A DNA stretch of 64,000 nt from Channallabes apus. Its lineage: Eukaryota > Chordata > Actinopteri > Siluriformes > Clariidae. Of the stretch, positions 54,369-64,000 are shown piece after piece. The translations under genes were made by a program, and so were the position numbers. The stretch's first letter is position 1. Every line of letters starts with the position of its first letter. The stretch is taken from NCBI GenBank assembly GCA_030522415.1, contig CM060127.1:775001-839000 (forward strand), read 5' to 3'. The notes below the pieces were generated by a model, which was given only the letters and a program-made list of their open reading frames with translations, was not told where the DNA came from and ran no database searches.

Positions 54369-55432
54369 TAGGGCTGCACGATATTAGGAAAATATGCGAT
54401 ATGCGATATTGTTGTTGAATACTGCAATAACGATATTTCTTGCGATATAACATTTCCCTAGAGAAATGCATTTTTTTATTATTATTGCCTATTTTTTTAT
54501 TATTTATTTATATGTAATGATGATACTAAAATAAACAGGTAATAGATATTCATCTGATGTAATTAAATCTAATTCAGGCTTAAAAGAAACTATATGTCAA
54601 GGAAGTTGCAAATATTTAGACTTCAAAACACTATGAATGACTTAAACCCCTCAGCAGATATTCTGACTTCTGGTTTGCCGTTAATATAAACCTGCCAACA
54701 CAATATGAATTACTTTCAAACATTACTGTTTATTTACATGTAACCGTATACTCATCAATAGTGTCTTACAACAAGAGCATCTTTTAAACTAAATATTCTC
54801 TTTGGCTTGCCTGTTTTTTTTTTTAATAAAAATAAACACTATTTGTCACACACACACGCACGCACACACACACTCGCTCCGCGACCGGCACTAGGACCCG
54901 GTAGTAATGCGGGCGCGAACCCGGAAGTATAAGAGGAGTAAACAAGCCATTGCATACAGCTTAGTCACTGAGTTCGCCATGTCGGTTCAGATTGATTACT
55001 TTCTGATTCGAGTGTGTGTTTATAGGACGCGGGTTAAATGTGTGTTTTTCCTTTGCTCCCCTTCTGTGAGAGTCCTTAAACTAATTCGCGTGGTTATCCT
55101 GCCTACTCGCTTGCTTCCGCGTTTGGGTTTACCGTCTATAAAGGGCTAACGGCTAATCGCGGCTAACAGCTAATCGCGGCTAACGGCTAATTGCAAAGTC
55201 TTCTGATCATCCGGGGTTAGTTCGCGACAGAATGAAGTATAAAGATATACTATATATATATATATAAAGATATAATCGGGTATAAACATAGTAAGGGCCC
55301 ATCTGATTGGTCAAATTTGGACACACAAATGCTTGGCAAATATAGTATTTATCGCAACTCCTTGCGATATGGTTATCGCGCATGCCATTATCGCGATAAC
55401 AATATTTTTTCGATTAATCGTGCAGCCCTAGT
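54369..55432. mobile_element. hAT-like non-autonomous transposon
   Basis: Ends TAGGGCTGCACGAT at 54369 and its complement at 55419-55432 are typical of fish hAT-type elements. Flanks TTACAAAG and GTACAAAC agree at 6 of 8 positions, close to an 8-bp target duplication. No transposase. The interior has CA and GCTAA-type repeats (CTAACGGCTAATCGCGG units, 55145-55195) and a TA run at 55247. Confidence 0.65.
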
Positions 55433-55890
55433 ACAAACTATCACCAGCTAACCGCTACAACATTCAAAAACCGGAAGTATAATGAGTCGCCGTAACAATG
55501 TGAATGAAAGAAAGAAGAATATTTTGTGAATTTATTTTTTATTTAAAAAGGTATACTCTGATTTATTGTAGATTCATTCATACACAACTGAAGTGAAATA
55601 TTTTGTCTTTGATGTTTATGAAAATTTTAAAAAAATCTAATATTTGATTTCAAATACAGTGTGTGTGTCTCTCAGTATACTCGACCATAATCATGGGGAA
55701 AACTGCTCACTTGTCAGTTGTCCAGAAGAGGACTTTATGTTCCTATTGATCTCAGCAAATCCTTTAATAAGAATTTTTACATTCCTTTCTTATAATTTTT
55801 TTTAAACATTTCTCACAAAAACTGTGAGAAATTGGTCGATATAATCATTGACATCACCACCATCATCCTCACTGGAAATAATAACATTAT
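55433..55890. other. Nothing recognised
   Basis: AT-rich, no ORF or repeat structure seen. Confidence 0.4.
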
Positions 55891-55895
55891 AAGTA

Positions 55896-56394
55896 CATTA
55901 CGTATTCACATTTGAGTACATTTGTTCCTCATTTGAGCCATGCAATCAAAAATTTGGGGGTGACTTTAGACAGCAGTTTAAACTTTCAGACTCACATTGA
56001 CTCTGTTGTCAGGGCAGGATTTTTTCATCTTTGCCTCCTTGCAAAGGTCAAACCCTTTGTGAATCGGAGTGACCTGGAGAAAGCCATTCATGCTTTTATT
56101 AGTTTTTTTATTAACTTCACTGGCTTCCGGTACAGTTCCGGATTCAGTTTAAACTTTTGATGTTTGTTTTCACTGCTATTAATAGTCTGGCACCGTCCTA
56201 CTTGTGTGAGACACTAAGCTTTTATTTTATAATTTTTGCATTTTGTTTTATTTATTTTTATTATTGTGATTATTATTACTGTTACTATAATTTTCATTTA
56301 TATTGTTCATTTATTTATTTATATGTGAAGCACTTTGGTTCAACTTAGGTTGCTGTAAAGTGCTATATAAATAAATGTTGATTGATTGATTCAC
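55896..56394 (+). pseudogene. 5'-truncated LINE 3' end (Rex/CR1-L2 group)
   Basis: IKNLGVTLDSSLNFQTHIDS, RAGFFHLCLLAKV and DLEKAIHAFI match the post-RT region also seen in the L2 copies ([34 protein letters not shown]). After an internal deletion, LMFVFTAINSLAPSYL follows. The 3' end is AAAGTGCTATATAAATAAAT followed by (GATT)n. This tail differs from the AATTG tail of L2-1, so it is a related but distinct family. Confidence 0.8.
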
Positions 56395-57160
56395 ATGTAT
56401 ATTTTATCATTTTCATCATATTGTGATTGTAGTTTGATGTTAAGCTTAACAGGTCGACAAGAAATTAAAAATATGTGATAAACAGGACACAGTCACGTGC
56501 AACATTCAATCACTTTACTAACTGAAGGTCCACGGAATAGTGAGGGACATTTCTTAGATGGGTGCTAACAAACAAACAAACAAAAAACCTCCCCCCACAC
56601 CTGACACACACACACATACTCGCTCTCTCAATCTGTCCCCCTAAGCTGTGCTTTACACAGAGCAAAACAAGCTCCGTTTCAAATCCTACACACAGCGCTC
56701 GGCCAGTGCTCACACACCGAGCTCACTGACAGGACTGGCCTTCAGTTCGGACCAGAGTTCTCACACCGGTGCGACCTGGTTTTGTCCGGTTTTTACACAC
56801 GACACGCACGAAATGCGCAGTCCGCCGGCTCGAGCTGCACGCGCGCCGCGCACTTTTATGGCTGCTGCGCGAGAGTGCGGCTGTCTAGCTGACCGTGTCG
56901 GGCCTCGGAAGAAAGAGGAAAGGCCTTTCTCACTAAACGTGTGCTTGAACTCTTGAGATCTGCTGTCAGGACTCGGATATTCGCAGAGAAATGTCCGGAG
57001 AAAACACACTCGCTATCGTGTGACGGAAGAGCAGTCATTCAGCGGCTGGCAGGTTGAGTCTACACCGTTCTCATGTGTGCTTTAAGATCAGAGGGGAGGT
57101 TCCAGTGTTTTACAGCGTGATCAGCGTTACACTCGTTTATTCTACTTAACTTCCTGAGAG
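56395..57160. promoter_or_regulatory. Upstream region of the H1 gene
   Basis: Becomes GC-rich from 56740. AAACACA at 57001-57007, 154 bases before the ATG, matches the H1-box of vertebrate H1 promoters. No clear TATA or CCAAT was recognised in the proximal 100 bases. Confidence 0.45.
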
Positions 57161-57762
57161 ATGGCAGAAGTGGCTCCCGCGCCCGCCGCTGCGCCGGCCA
57201 AAGCGCCCAAGAAGAAAGCAGCTTCGCGGCCAAAGAAAGCCGGGCCTAGCGTCGGCGAGCTGATCGTCAAAGCGGTTTCCGCGTCCAAGGAGAGGAATGG
57301 CATCTCTCTCGCTGCCCTGAAGAAAGCTCTGGCTCTCCATACGATGTGGAGAAGAACAATTCCCGCGTCAAGCTCGCCGTCAAGAGTCTGGTGGAAAAAG
57401 CGGTCTTGGTTCAGACAAAAGGCACCGGCGCGTCTGGCTCTTTCAAGCTGAACAAGAAGCAGACCGAGACCAAGAAAACCGCGCCCAAAGCGAAGAAGCC
57501 GGCCGCCAAAAAGCCCGCGGCGGCGAAGAAGCCCAAGAAGGTAGCGGCCAAGAAACCCGCCTCCGCCGCCAAGAAGTCTCCTGAGAAAGCGAAGAAACCT
57601 GCCTCCGCCGCCAAGAAAGCCACCAAGAGCCCCAAGAAGGCGAAAAAGCCGGCGACCCCTAAAAAGGCAGCGAAGAGCCCCAAGAAGGCGAAGGCAGTTA
57701 AACCCAAGACTGCCAAACCCAAAGCGTCCAAGGCGAAAAAGGCAGCTCCTAAAAAGAAGTAA
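57161..57762 (+). pseudogene. Linker histone H1, frameshifted in the globular domain
   Basis: ATG at 57161 starts [20 protein letters not shown], then the winged-helix domain ([29 protein letters not shown]). At 57331-57342 about four bases are missing relative to the usual Gly-Gly-Tyr wing sequence, and the rest of the domain ([32 protein letters not shown]) and the Lys/Ala/Pro-rich tail ([17 protein letters not shown]) continue in another frame to the stop at 57760. Without the shift the length would be about 200 residues, normal for H1. H1 binds linker DNA and compacts chromatin. The lesion makes a truncated 96-residue product, unless it is an assembly error. Confidence 0.9.
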
Positions 57763-57812
57763 ACATGTTAAGTTTATTTCTTTCATGTACCTTTCAGATT
57801 TCCCACCTAAAC

Positions 57813-57828
57813 GCCTCTTTTAAGAGCC
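57813..57828 (+). promoter_or_regulatory. H1 3' stem-loop with a mismatch
   Basis: GCCTCTTTTAAGAGCC differs from the H2A and H3 stem-loops (GGCTCT..., perfect) by a C at the second position, leaving a C-C mismatch in the 6-bp stem that SLBP binds. ACCCACC follows as usual. Confidence 0.8.
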
Positions 57829-57949
57829 ACCCACCTTTTCGTTTAATGGGCAATGATCCACTTTTTTTTTTTGTCAAGCTATATGAATAGAATAACCATG
57901 TTATTTAATATATAATTTATAACCTTAACCATGTTAAATTATTCTTTTG

Positions 57950-58012
57950 GGTAAATCTGTTTTGGGACAATGCTAATTGTTAAAAGCGCTATACAGAAAA
58001 TTAATTGAATAC
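57950..58012 (+). mobile_element. Short L2 3' end remnant
   Basis: TTTTGGGACAATGCTAATTG then TTAAAAGCGCTATACAG matches the L2-1 end at 19951-19990. It lies between H1 and H2A. Confidence 0.7.
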
Positions 58013-58243
58013 TATAAGATTCTAAGGAATCCTATGATTTTAAGATTTTGCTAAAGTATTCACTTCAGTCTAATCATGTAAAAGTATATTGGAATGCATG
58101 TAAACCATAAATATAAAAGGTTTTTAATAATGCGTGAAGAATAAAAGCATTAAAACTCATGTATTTCTTTATGTATTTCTGTTATCTTTTGCTGAGACGG
58201 GGGCGGGGTTGAAGAGAAGTCGGAATTCGACGGCGTGTTAGTG

Positions 58244-58303
58244 ATTGGTTGGTTTGTCACAACAATTGTAGCCAATGAGGATGCAGCAGTGTAGACTATA
58301 TTA
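58244..58303 (+). promoter_or_regulatory. H2A promoter: inverted CCAAT, CCAAT and TATA-like box
   Basis: ATTGG at 58244, CCAAT at 58272 and CTATATTA at 58296, the last about 70 bases before the ATG. The order and spacing are typical of replication-dependent histone promoters. Confidence 0.7.
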
Positions 58304-58363
58304 GAGAGCACTAGTGAACGTCGCTTATATTTTCTGTTCCTTTTGAACACGTTAACGTAGTGA

Positions 58364-58753
<390 letters not shown>

Positions 58754-58786
58754 TTTCACTCACTGCTGCGTTCTCTAGTATACAAA

Positions 58787-58802
58787 GGCTCTTTTAAGAG
58801 CC
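58787..58802 (+). promoter_or_regulatory. H2A histone 3' stem-loop
   Basis: GGCTCTTTTAAGAGCC, perfect 6-bp stem and 4-base loop, followed by ACCCA; the SLBP-binding 3'-end signal of non-polyadenylated histone mRNA. Confidence 0.95.
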
Positions 58803-59560
58803 ACCCATATTTACTTTAAAAGTGCTATTTTTCCTCATAAGTTCAAACATTTATTGAGCGTAATTGAAGGGGAATAATAAATATTTTGCAATAAGAGGTT
58901 ATCTGACACAATTAGAATTGTTTGTTGGAGATCTGTTCTGTAGTGTCAGTGATTCTACTATATCGGTTCAGTCAGTTAATTATGTAGATGTTTTAACTTT
59001 GAGTTGAGCAGGAATATGATTAAGAATACCAGACCGGAATAGTATTTTCAGTGTGGAACCATTGTTCTCCAGTCGGGGTTTAATTGTGTGCGACACTGTG
59101 TACTTGCCCATGTGACAGTCGAGTTCGGCAGACAGTAATATTTTGAGCTACAATGATGTGCAGAAATGTTTTTCTGGAGGCTTTTATGGAATTAATACAT
59201 ACAAGATTAATACAAGATTTAGTTAATTTTCTCTCTTCAACTCCTTCCGACCAATGAGGTATGTGATGTTTTGCTTAAAGTTAACCGCATGCTAGCGGAC
59301 ATTACACAAGAGGAATGTGATGGTCAGCAACGACAAAAAGCCTCATGGGGCTTTTAGAATAAGAAGAAAATGTGCATGAAATTTGCTACCATGTTTTAAC
59401 GTTGCATTATAAATGTTGATCGTTTTGAGGTATATATGTACAAAACAATGGATATCCTTGTAAATAACATTCAATAAATTTTGTTTTAAAACGCAAGCAG
59501 CGCGCTCAGTTTTGCATAAAGACAATGAGGGAGTTTCAAACCAAGTCGGTGTAGAAGAGC
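58803..59560. other. Intergenic stretch between H2A and H3
   Basis: AT-rich; no ORF, no repeat border recognised. The H3 promoter starts at its right end. Confidence 0.6.
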
Positions 59561-59562
59561 AG

Positions 59563-59676
59563 CCAATAAAAGAGGAGCCTCGTCACGTTAAGGGGTGACG
59601 TAACGCGTTGGAACCAATGACAGGCGGCGCTTTCAAGACGCCCAATCAGCGCAGCCGAGCGTTAGGCTGTAAATAA
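59563..59676 (+). promoter_or_regulatory. H3 promoter: three CCAAT boxes, CRE-like site and TATA-like box
   Basis: CCAAT at 59563, 59614 and 59642; TGACGTAA at 59596; TAAATAA at 59670, about 70 bases before the ATG. Confidence 0.75.
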
Positions 59677-59737
59677 GCCGCGTTCTCTAGTGTCACTCAT
59701 TCTGTTTTTTCTTTGAAGAAACGCACGCAGCTCGTAA

Positions 59738-60151
<414 letters not shown>

Positions 60152-60179
60152 ACATTAAACTGCGTCTAAACCTCACAAA

Positions 60180-60195
60180 GGCTCTTTTAAGAGCC
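60180..60195 (+). promoter_or_regulatory. H3 histone 3' stem-loop
   Basis: GGCTCTTTTAAGAGCC with a perfect stem, 28 bases after the stop, followed by ACCTCA. Confidence 0.95.
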
Positions 60196-61130
60196 ACCTC
60201 ATTGTTTCAGAAAAATCGGCATGTTTCCATATTTTTAATAGACTTTAAATCTATTGTGTAAGTTTTTCACTGCTAGCTGTTTGTGTATGAAAATCTATAT
60301 AATGTTTGACATCTTTATACACGGCCCAGAAGTCTATAAGTTCTAGAAGTTTATCATAAGTGATTAGTCACTTGCTGCTTAAAGCAAATATGCATTTCAT
60401 ATCACAAAATTTGTTATAAACATTCTCAGTGAAGCATCACATTACTAAGTGATTTTGACAATGACCTGGGGGCTGTTCCATGAAAGTAGCTAAATAAAGC
60501 CAGACTTCAGCGCAAAAGTGAGACTCAAATTAGCGGCATCTCCAAATTAAGCCTCATGTGGTTCCACAAACGGAGCTCAGCTGTAACTAATCGAGGCTTA
60601 TTCAAGGCAGGCTTGCATAGTCTCACTTTGTGCGCGCGCCCGCGATATTTTAAAAGCCCATATGAATGGATGAACGAAACACAGATCCGAAATGAGGCAG
60701 GCAGGTAAAACTCCGCTGCTGAGCAAACGCTGCGCATGGTGATTTAATACACGGACATATTTTGGCACCTTGAATAAAGTATTCCAACTTGTTCAAATTA
60801 TTGTTTTGTTATTTTTATTTATTGGGAAAGTGTATTTTACATGAAAAGATGTTATGTTAATGTTTTTTTTTTAAAGTTACTAATTAGACCATGCCTAGTT
60901 CTGAAATGCCATCTGTTCTGGACAATGTGAATAAAGGAAATAGTGTCCATTTTGAGCATGCAGGCATATATCCCCTGTCCCCAAGCAGGACTCCATTAAA
61001 CTCCCCTGCAAAAGAAGGTATCAATTACATATGCTGTGACACTCCAGTTCAAGACTATATATATATGAAGACTTATAAAGTTATGTGTGCCTACTGACTG
61101 TTACAACTATTTATCTTTTAAAATTATGAT
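60196..61130. other. Stretch between H3 and the Harbinger remnant
   Basis: GGGGGCTGTTCCATGAAAGT near 60468 resembles a terminal sequence of fish Harbinger-type elements and may be the far end of the remnant to the right. A 68-codon frame at 60891 (Ser/Pro/Asn rich) has no recognisable motif. Confidence 0.35.
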
Positions 61131-61132
61131 GA

Positions 61133-62240
61133 CTAGTTTCCATGAAAAATGCTTGTGAAGTAAAAACCCTTGCTTGAAATGTTCTCTTGCCTTCTTCTCT
61201 GTGCCAGTGAGGATGCTCGAAAGATCCTGGAGGCATGGACAGAGCCTGTCCATTTTGTCTCAACATTAGTAATTAGGCAGTTGCTGTCACAGATCATCTG
61301 AACACAGAGAGTGGATTTAGTGATATACGTAGCATATTTTGTCTGGCAGAGTATTAATTTAAGATTACTCAATATATGAATTGATGAACAATGTCAAATT
61401 CAGAGCTAAATCACTGGCAATGTATGGAGTTATTGCCAATCTACATACTGTACATTGAGGCTATAGAAAGATTTCCTGTTCACATAGTCCGCCTCAGTTG
61501 GTCCAGCTGGGGTCTGTATTCTGATGTGGGTGCCGTCCACAGCACCCAAGACATTGGGAAAACCCGAGGAACAAATTTAGCTTAATACAGGTACATAAAT
61601 TTTTAAGTCTACTTTAACTGTCACATACCTGCTATTGCATAAAAGTTCTCCTTGATCCTATGTGTTGGTAGATGGCCAGGAAAGGTGATATAAATATTTA
61701 AATATTGCCTCAGAGAAAGGTAGACCATCCTTATTTCACGGCAAACGGTTGCTTTAAATGCTCAGCATCACCAACACTGTAGAGGAATGTCCCACTGGCG
61801 AAGAAACGCAGTGCAATAAAGACAGATTGCACTGTGGTCAGGCATTGCCTTCGCCGTGTGGGTTTGCTGAGGTGTGGTTCCAGCAGCTCATATAGGTAGA
61901 CTATGCTGGAGTGGCAGAGAATGATGTTAGAGTGGTGCAGGACATGTCTGAGAGCGCTAAGACAGTGGTGAGATGTGCTGTAGGTGTGACAGAAGAGTTC
62001 AAGGTGAAGGTGGGTTTGCTGAGGTGTGGTTCCAACAGCTCATAGGTAGACTATGCTGGGTCTGCTGAACTGGTATCTCTTCCACAGATAGTCATCTGGG
62101 AAGGCAAGAGGGTTTACTCTGTCCCTAAAGACCCTTGGGGCTGGTGGTCTGAAAGCTCTTTCTAATATCCGTGCACCCTCATCCACAGGGAATCCAAACA
62201 CACCAGTAAGCCGAGCAGCATCTCGGTTCCAGACCAACAA
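61133..62240 (-). pseudogene. PIF/Harbinger transposase (HARBI1-like), decayed
   Basis: In minus orientation: FRDRVNPLAFPDDYLWKRYQ and FSRPSIVYL (62130-62040), LTTVQSVFIALRFFASGTFL and YSVGDAEHL (near 61830-61760), [20 protein letters not shown] (first catalytic Asp, near 61560) with [15 protein letters not shown], and VQMICDSNCLITNVETKWTG then SVHASRIFRASS (61300-61200). These follow the Harbinger transposase from N-terminus to the second catalytic region. The Asp of the usual H-D-S-R motif is Ala here. Frameshifts, stops and a 50-bp duplication (61858-61905, 62008-62058) show it is dead. Confidence 0.82.
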
Positions 62241-62425
62241 GATTAAGGTTATGGAGAGTCCAGTCCAATCCCCAGACCTTAATCCAATAGAACAACTTGT
62301 GGCCTGACATTAAAAATACTGTTTCTGAGGCAAAACCAGGAAATGTAGAGGAATTGTGGCGTGTAGTACAATTGTAGAGATGTGAAGCAGATCTCAGAAA
62401 CCTGATTATACAACGAAATATTAGT
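62241..62425 (+). pseudogene. Tc1-type transposase C-terminal remnant
   Basis: VMESPVQSPDLNPIEQLV, then EAKPGNVEELWRVVQL, is the segment around the catalytic Glu of a Tc1 transposase, abutting the Harbinger N-terminus. It is on the plus strand and has a stop in place of the usual Trp region. Confidence 0.75.
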
Positions 62426-62587
62426 TCAGAGACGCACAAGAGAGATTAAACTTCAAATATTTTTGTTTAAACAGTAAATTCATCACTTTATAAAGATGAA
62501 TAATGAAACTGATATTTATTTTGAACAGACTAATATTTGTTTTTTACGGAAGCGCATTGCATTCATACAAAAAAAAAAAATTACGGG

Positions 62588-62848
62588 ACTTGTCTCATAA
62601 TTATGACTTAATATCTCATAATTATGACATCCTGATCTCATAATTATGACTTATTAACTCATAATTATGACTTAATATCTCATAATTATGACTTACTATC
62701 TCATCATTATGACTTAATATCTCAATTATGACATCCTTATCTCATAATTATGACTTAATATCTAATAATTATGACTTAATATCATAATTATGACATCCTT
62801 ATCTCATAATTATGACTTACTATCTCATAATTATGACTTACTATAAGG
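62588..62848. repeat. Tandem repeat of CTCATAATTATGACTTAATAT
   Basis: About 13 copies of a 19-24 bp unit with variants (GACATCCTT, GACTTACTAT). The core CATAATTATG is a perfect palindrome. Confidence 0.95.
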
Positions 62849-63090
62849 GGAGGCAGTTTGTGGCAGGGGGCATTTTAACGCGTGACACCGGAAACGGAAG
62901 TTACTGCATCCTTTTGCTCGGAAGCGAGGAACCAGAATTTTAAGCAGGTGCCAGATAGTTATCTGAGATACCACAAAGCCAACTTGTATGCATTTCATAT
63001 GCATGATTTTGTATCCATATACGCTCCATATTGGTTTTGTTACGTGGGGCGGTTATGGAGAGCTGCACCACGATGTGTTATGATGTGTAT
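62849..63090. other. Nothing recognised
   Basis: No ORF of note between the tandem repeat and the TA microsatellite. Confidence 0.4.
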
Positions 63091-63092
63091 TT

Positions 63093-63093
63093 A

Positions 63094-63163
<70 letters not shown>
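63093..63163. repeat. TA microsatellite
   Basis: Pure (TA)n of about 35 units; further TA-rich sequence follows to 63210. Confidence 0.98.
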
Positions 63164-63168
<5 letters not shown>

Positions 63169-63690
63169 TTTTTAATACATTTAGATATATATATTTATAT
63201 ATTTATATATAATTAGTTACATGTGTGTGTCTGTATAAATAACTGACAGTCATCAATAATGAACACAATTATTTGCTATTATAGGTTTCCTCCATCTACA
63301 TTTAAGCTTTTGTTTTCAACGAATCCCATCAGTCAAAGAAGTGATTTTGGTAAATATCTCACTGAAGTACTCTGTGATAAATACTAAGATGAAGCCTATT
63401 GTACTGTTTGTCATAATCAATCTTTTTCCCCCTAAAAATGTGGGGTATGAGCTTCAGTAAATAAGGTCTGCAGGACATACACAGCAAATGCAAGTTCAAC
63501 ATTGTGAGGTTTACAAGTGCTGAAGCCCAAAAAAAAAAAAAAAAAAAAAAAGTGTAATAGAACATTATAAATATGTATTATAGTGGATTTATAATGGAAC
63601 CAAACAATCCCAGTCACTTTACATGAGTGAGAATCAACAGGAAAGTTAAATATTTATTCAATAGGTGTTTATTTCCTTGTCCATCTAAAT
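63164..63690. other. AT-rich stretch with an A23-like run at 63530-63552
   Basis: The long A run could be the tail of a retroposed sequence, but no body was recognised. Confidence 0.35.
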
Positions 63691-64000
63691 CAGGCATGTC
63701 AAACTCAGTTTTGCTCTGGGGCCGGATCCAGACTTTCTGTTCTCAGGTGGGCCGGATCAGTAAAAGAATGTCAATTCCAAATATTTAGCTTTGTTTTTCA
63801 GTACTATGCTTTATCATTCAGCCTACATTTGTAGCCTACCCTACATATTATGATTATGGATGACAAGGGATCTTTTCTAAGCACAACACATTTATTCACA
63901 AACAATGGGGAAAAAATTATTTTCATGTTTGGCGGTGAATGTGTTAACAACTGGTTTATTTTAACAGTTGAGTGAATGCAGTTTTACACCTGAACCAACT
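63691..64000. repeat. Interspersed repeat of the GGCATGTCAAACTCAG type, cut by the window edge
   Basis: AGGCATGTCAAACTCAGTTT, GGGGCCGGATCC and GTGGGCCGGATCAGTAA are typical of a widespread vertebrate/fish transposon end. The family was not determined. Confidence 0.4.

Noticed and set aside
57142..57786. 214-codon minus-strand frame opposite H1
   Set aside because: It is the shadow of the Lys/Ala-rich H1 tail; its Leu/Phe/Gly-rich product has no independent evidence.
62588..62848. CRISPR-like array from short repeats
   Set aside because: No unique spacers; head-to-tail units with point variants in a eukaryotic genome.

Overview
The window looks like teleost fish nuclear DNA. It carries vertebrate replication-dependent histone genes (H1, H2A, H3.2) with GGCTCTTTTAAGAGCC-type 3' stem-loops. 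Around them are element families typical of fish: Tc1, L2 with an esterase ORF1, a Tx1/L1-like LINE, DIRS, chromodomain Ty3/Gypsy, PIF/Harbinger and class I endogenous retroviruses. The species cannot be read from the sequence. There is no bacterial-type gene organisation, and only the histone genes are clear host genes.

Bases 1 to about 35.7 kb are best read as one old minus-strand provirus (ERV-A), torn apart by later insertions. In its own 5'->3' direction it shows: a 5' LTR (about 35.73-35.23 kb); a 241-bp foreign segment followed by a second R-U5; a Ser-like tRNA primer site; a leader with a splice donor; repeated stem-loops and a pre-gag ORF (21.3-20.6 kb); gag (14.7-12.0 kb); an in-frame UGA; protease with an unusual extra domain, then RT; RNase H and integrase (to 1.36 kb); an env transmembrane remnant; and a further glycoprotein-like ORF that runs off the left edge. 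It is interrupted by a Tc1 (2935-4554), a 4.87-kb TA-flanked transposon without a transposase (5476-10341), an L2 LINE (about 15.0-20.03 kb), a chromodomain Gypsy element (21524-27069) and a second retrovirus, ERV-B (27373-34210). For the Tc1, the TA transposon, the Gypsy element and ERV-B the target-site duplication can be read exactly. ERV-B and Gypsy have almost identical LTR pairs and are therefore young.

From 35.7 to 50.4 kb lie an L2 3' fragment, a Tx1/L1-like LINE remnant, a truncated Tc1 and a second L2 copy on the minus strand. This L2 is split by a DIRS-type retrotransposon (43553-48115), whose inverted terminal repeats and internal complementary region agree with the insertion boundaries to the base. 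Next to it is a chimeric Tc1. The stretch 50.4-56.4 kb is repeat-rich: a hairpin-forming inverted repeat, an hAT-like non-autonomous element, a LINE 3' end and a few exon-like segments of unknown origin.

The host part is the histone block at 57.1-60.2 kb, all on the plus strand. H1 is frameshifted in its globular domain and has a mismatched 3' stem-loop. H2A and H3.2 look intact, each with CCAAT and TATA-like promoter elements and a perfect stem-loop. To the right are a decayed Harbinger transposase joined to a Tc1 remnant, a tandem repeat built on CTCATAATTATGACTTAAT, a TA microsatellite and a repeat cut by the right edge.

The most interesting points are: two histidine motifs spaced like a 2H-phosphoesterase fold between protease and RT of ERV-A; a young ERV-B whose gag is joined in frame to RNase H-integrase with protease and RT missing; the DIRS element with a textbook ICR and an amplified recombinase tail; and a duplicated R-U5 around a captured ORF in the ERV-A leader.
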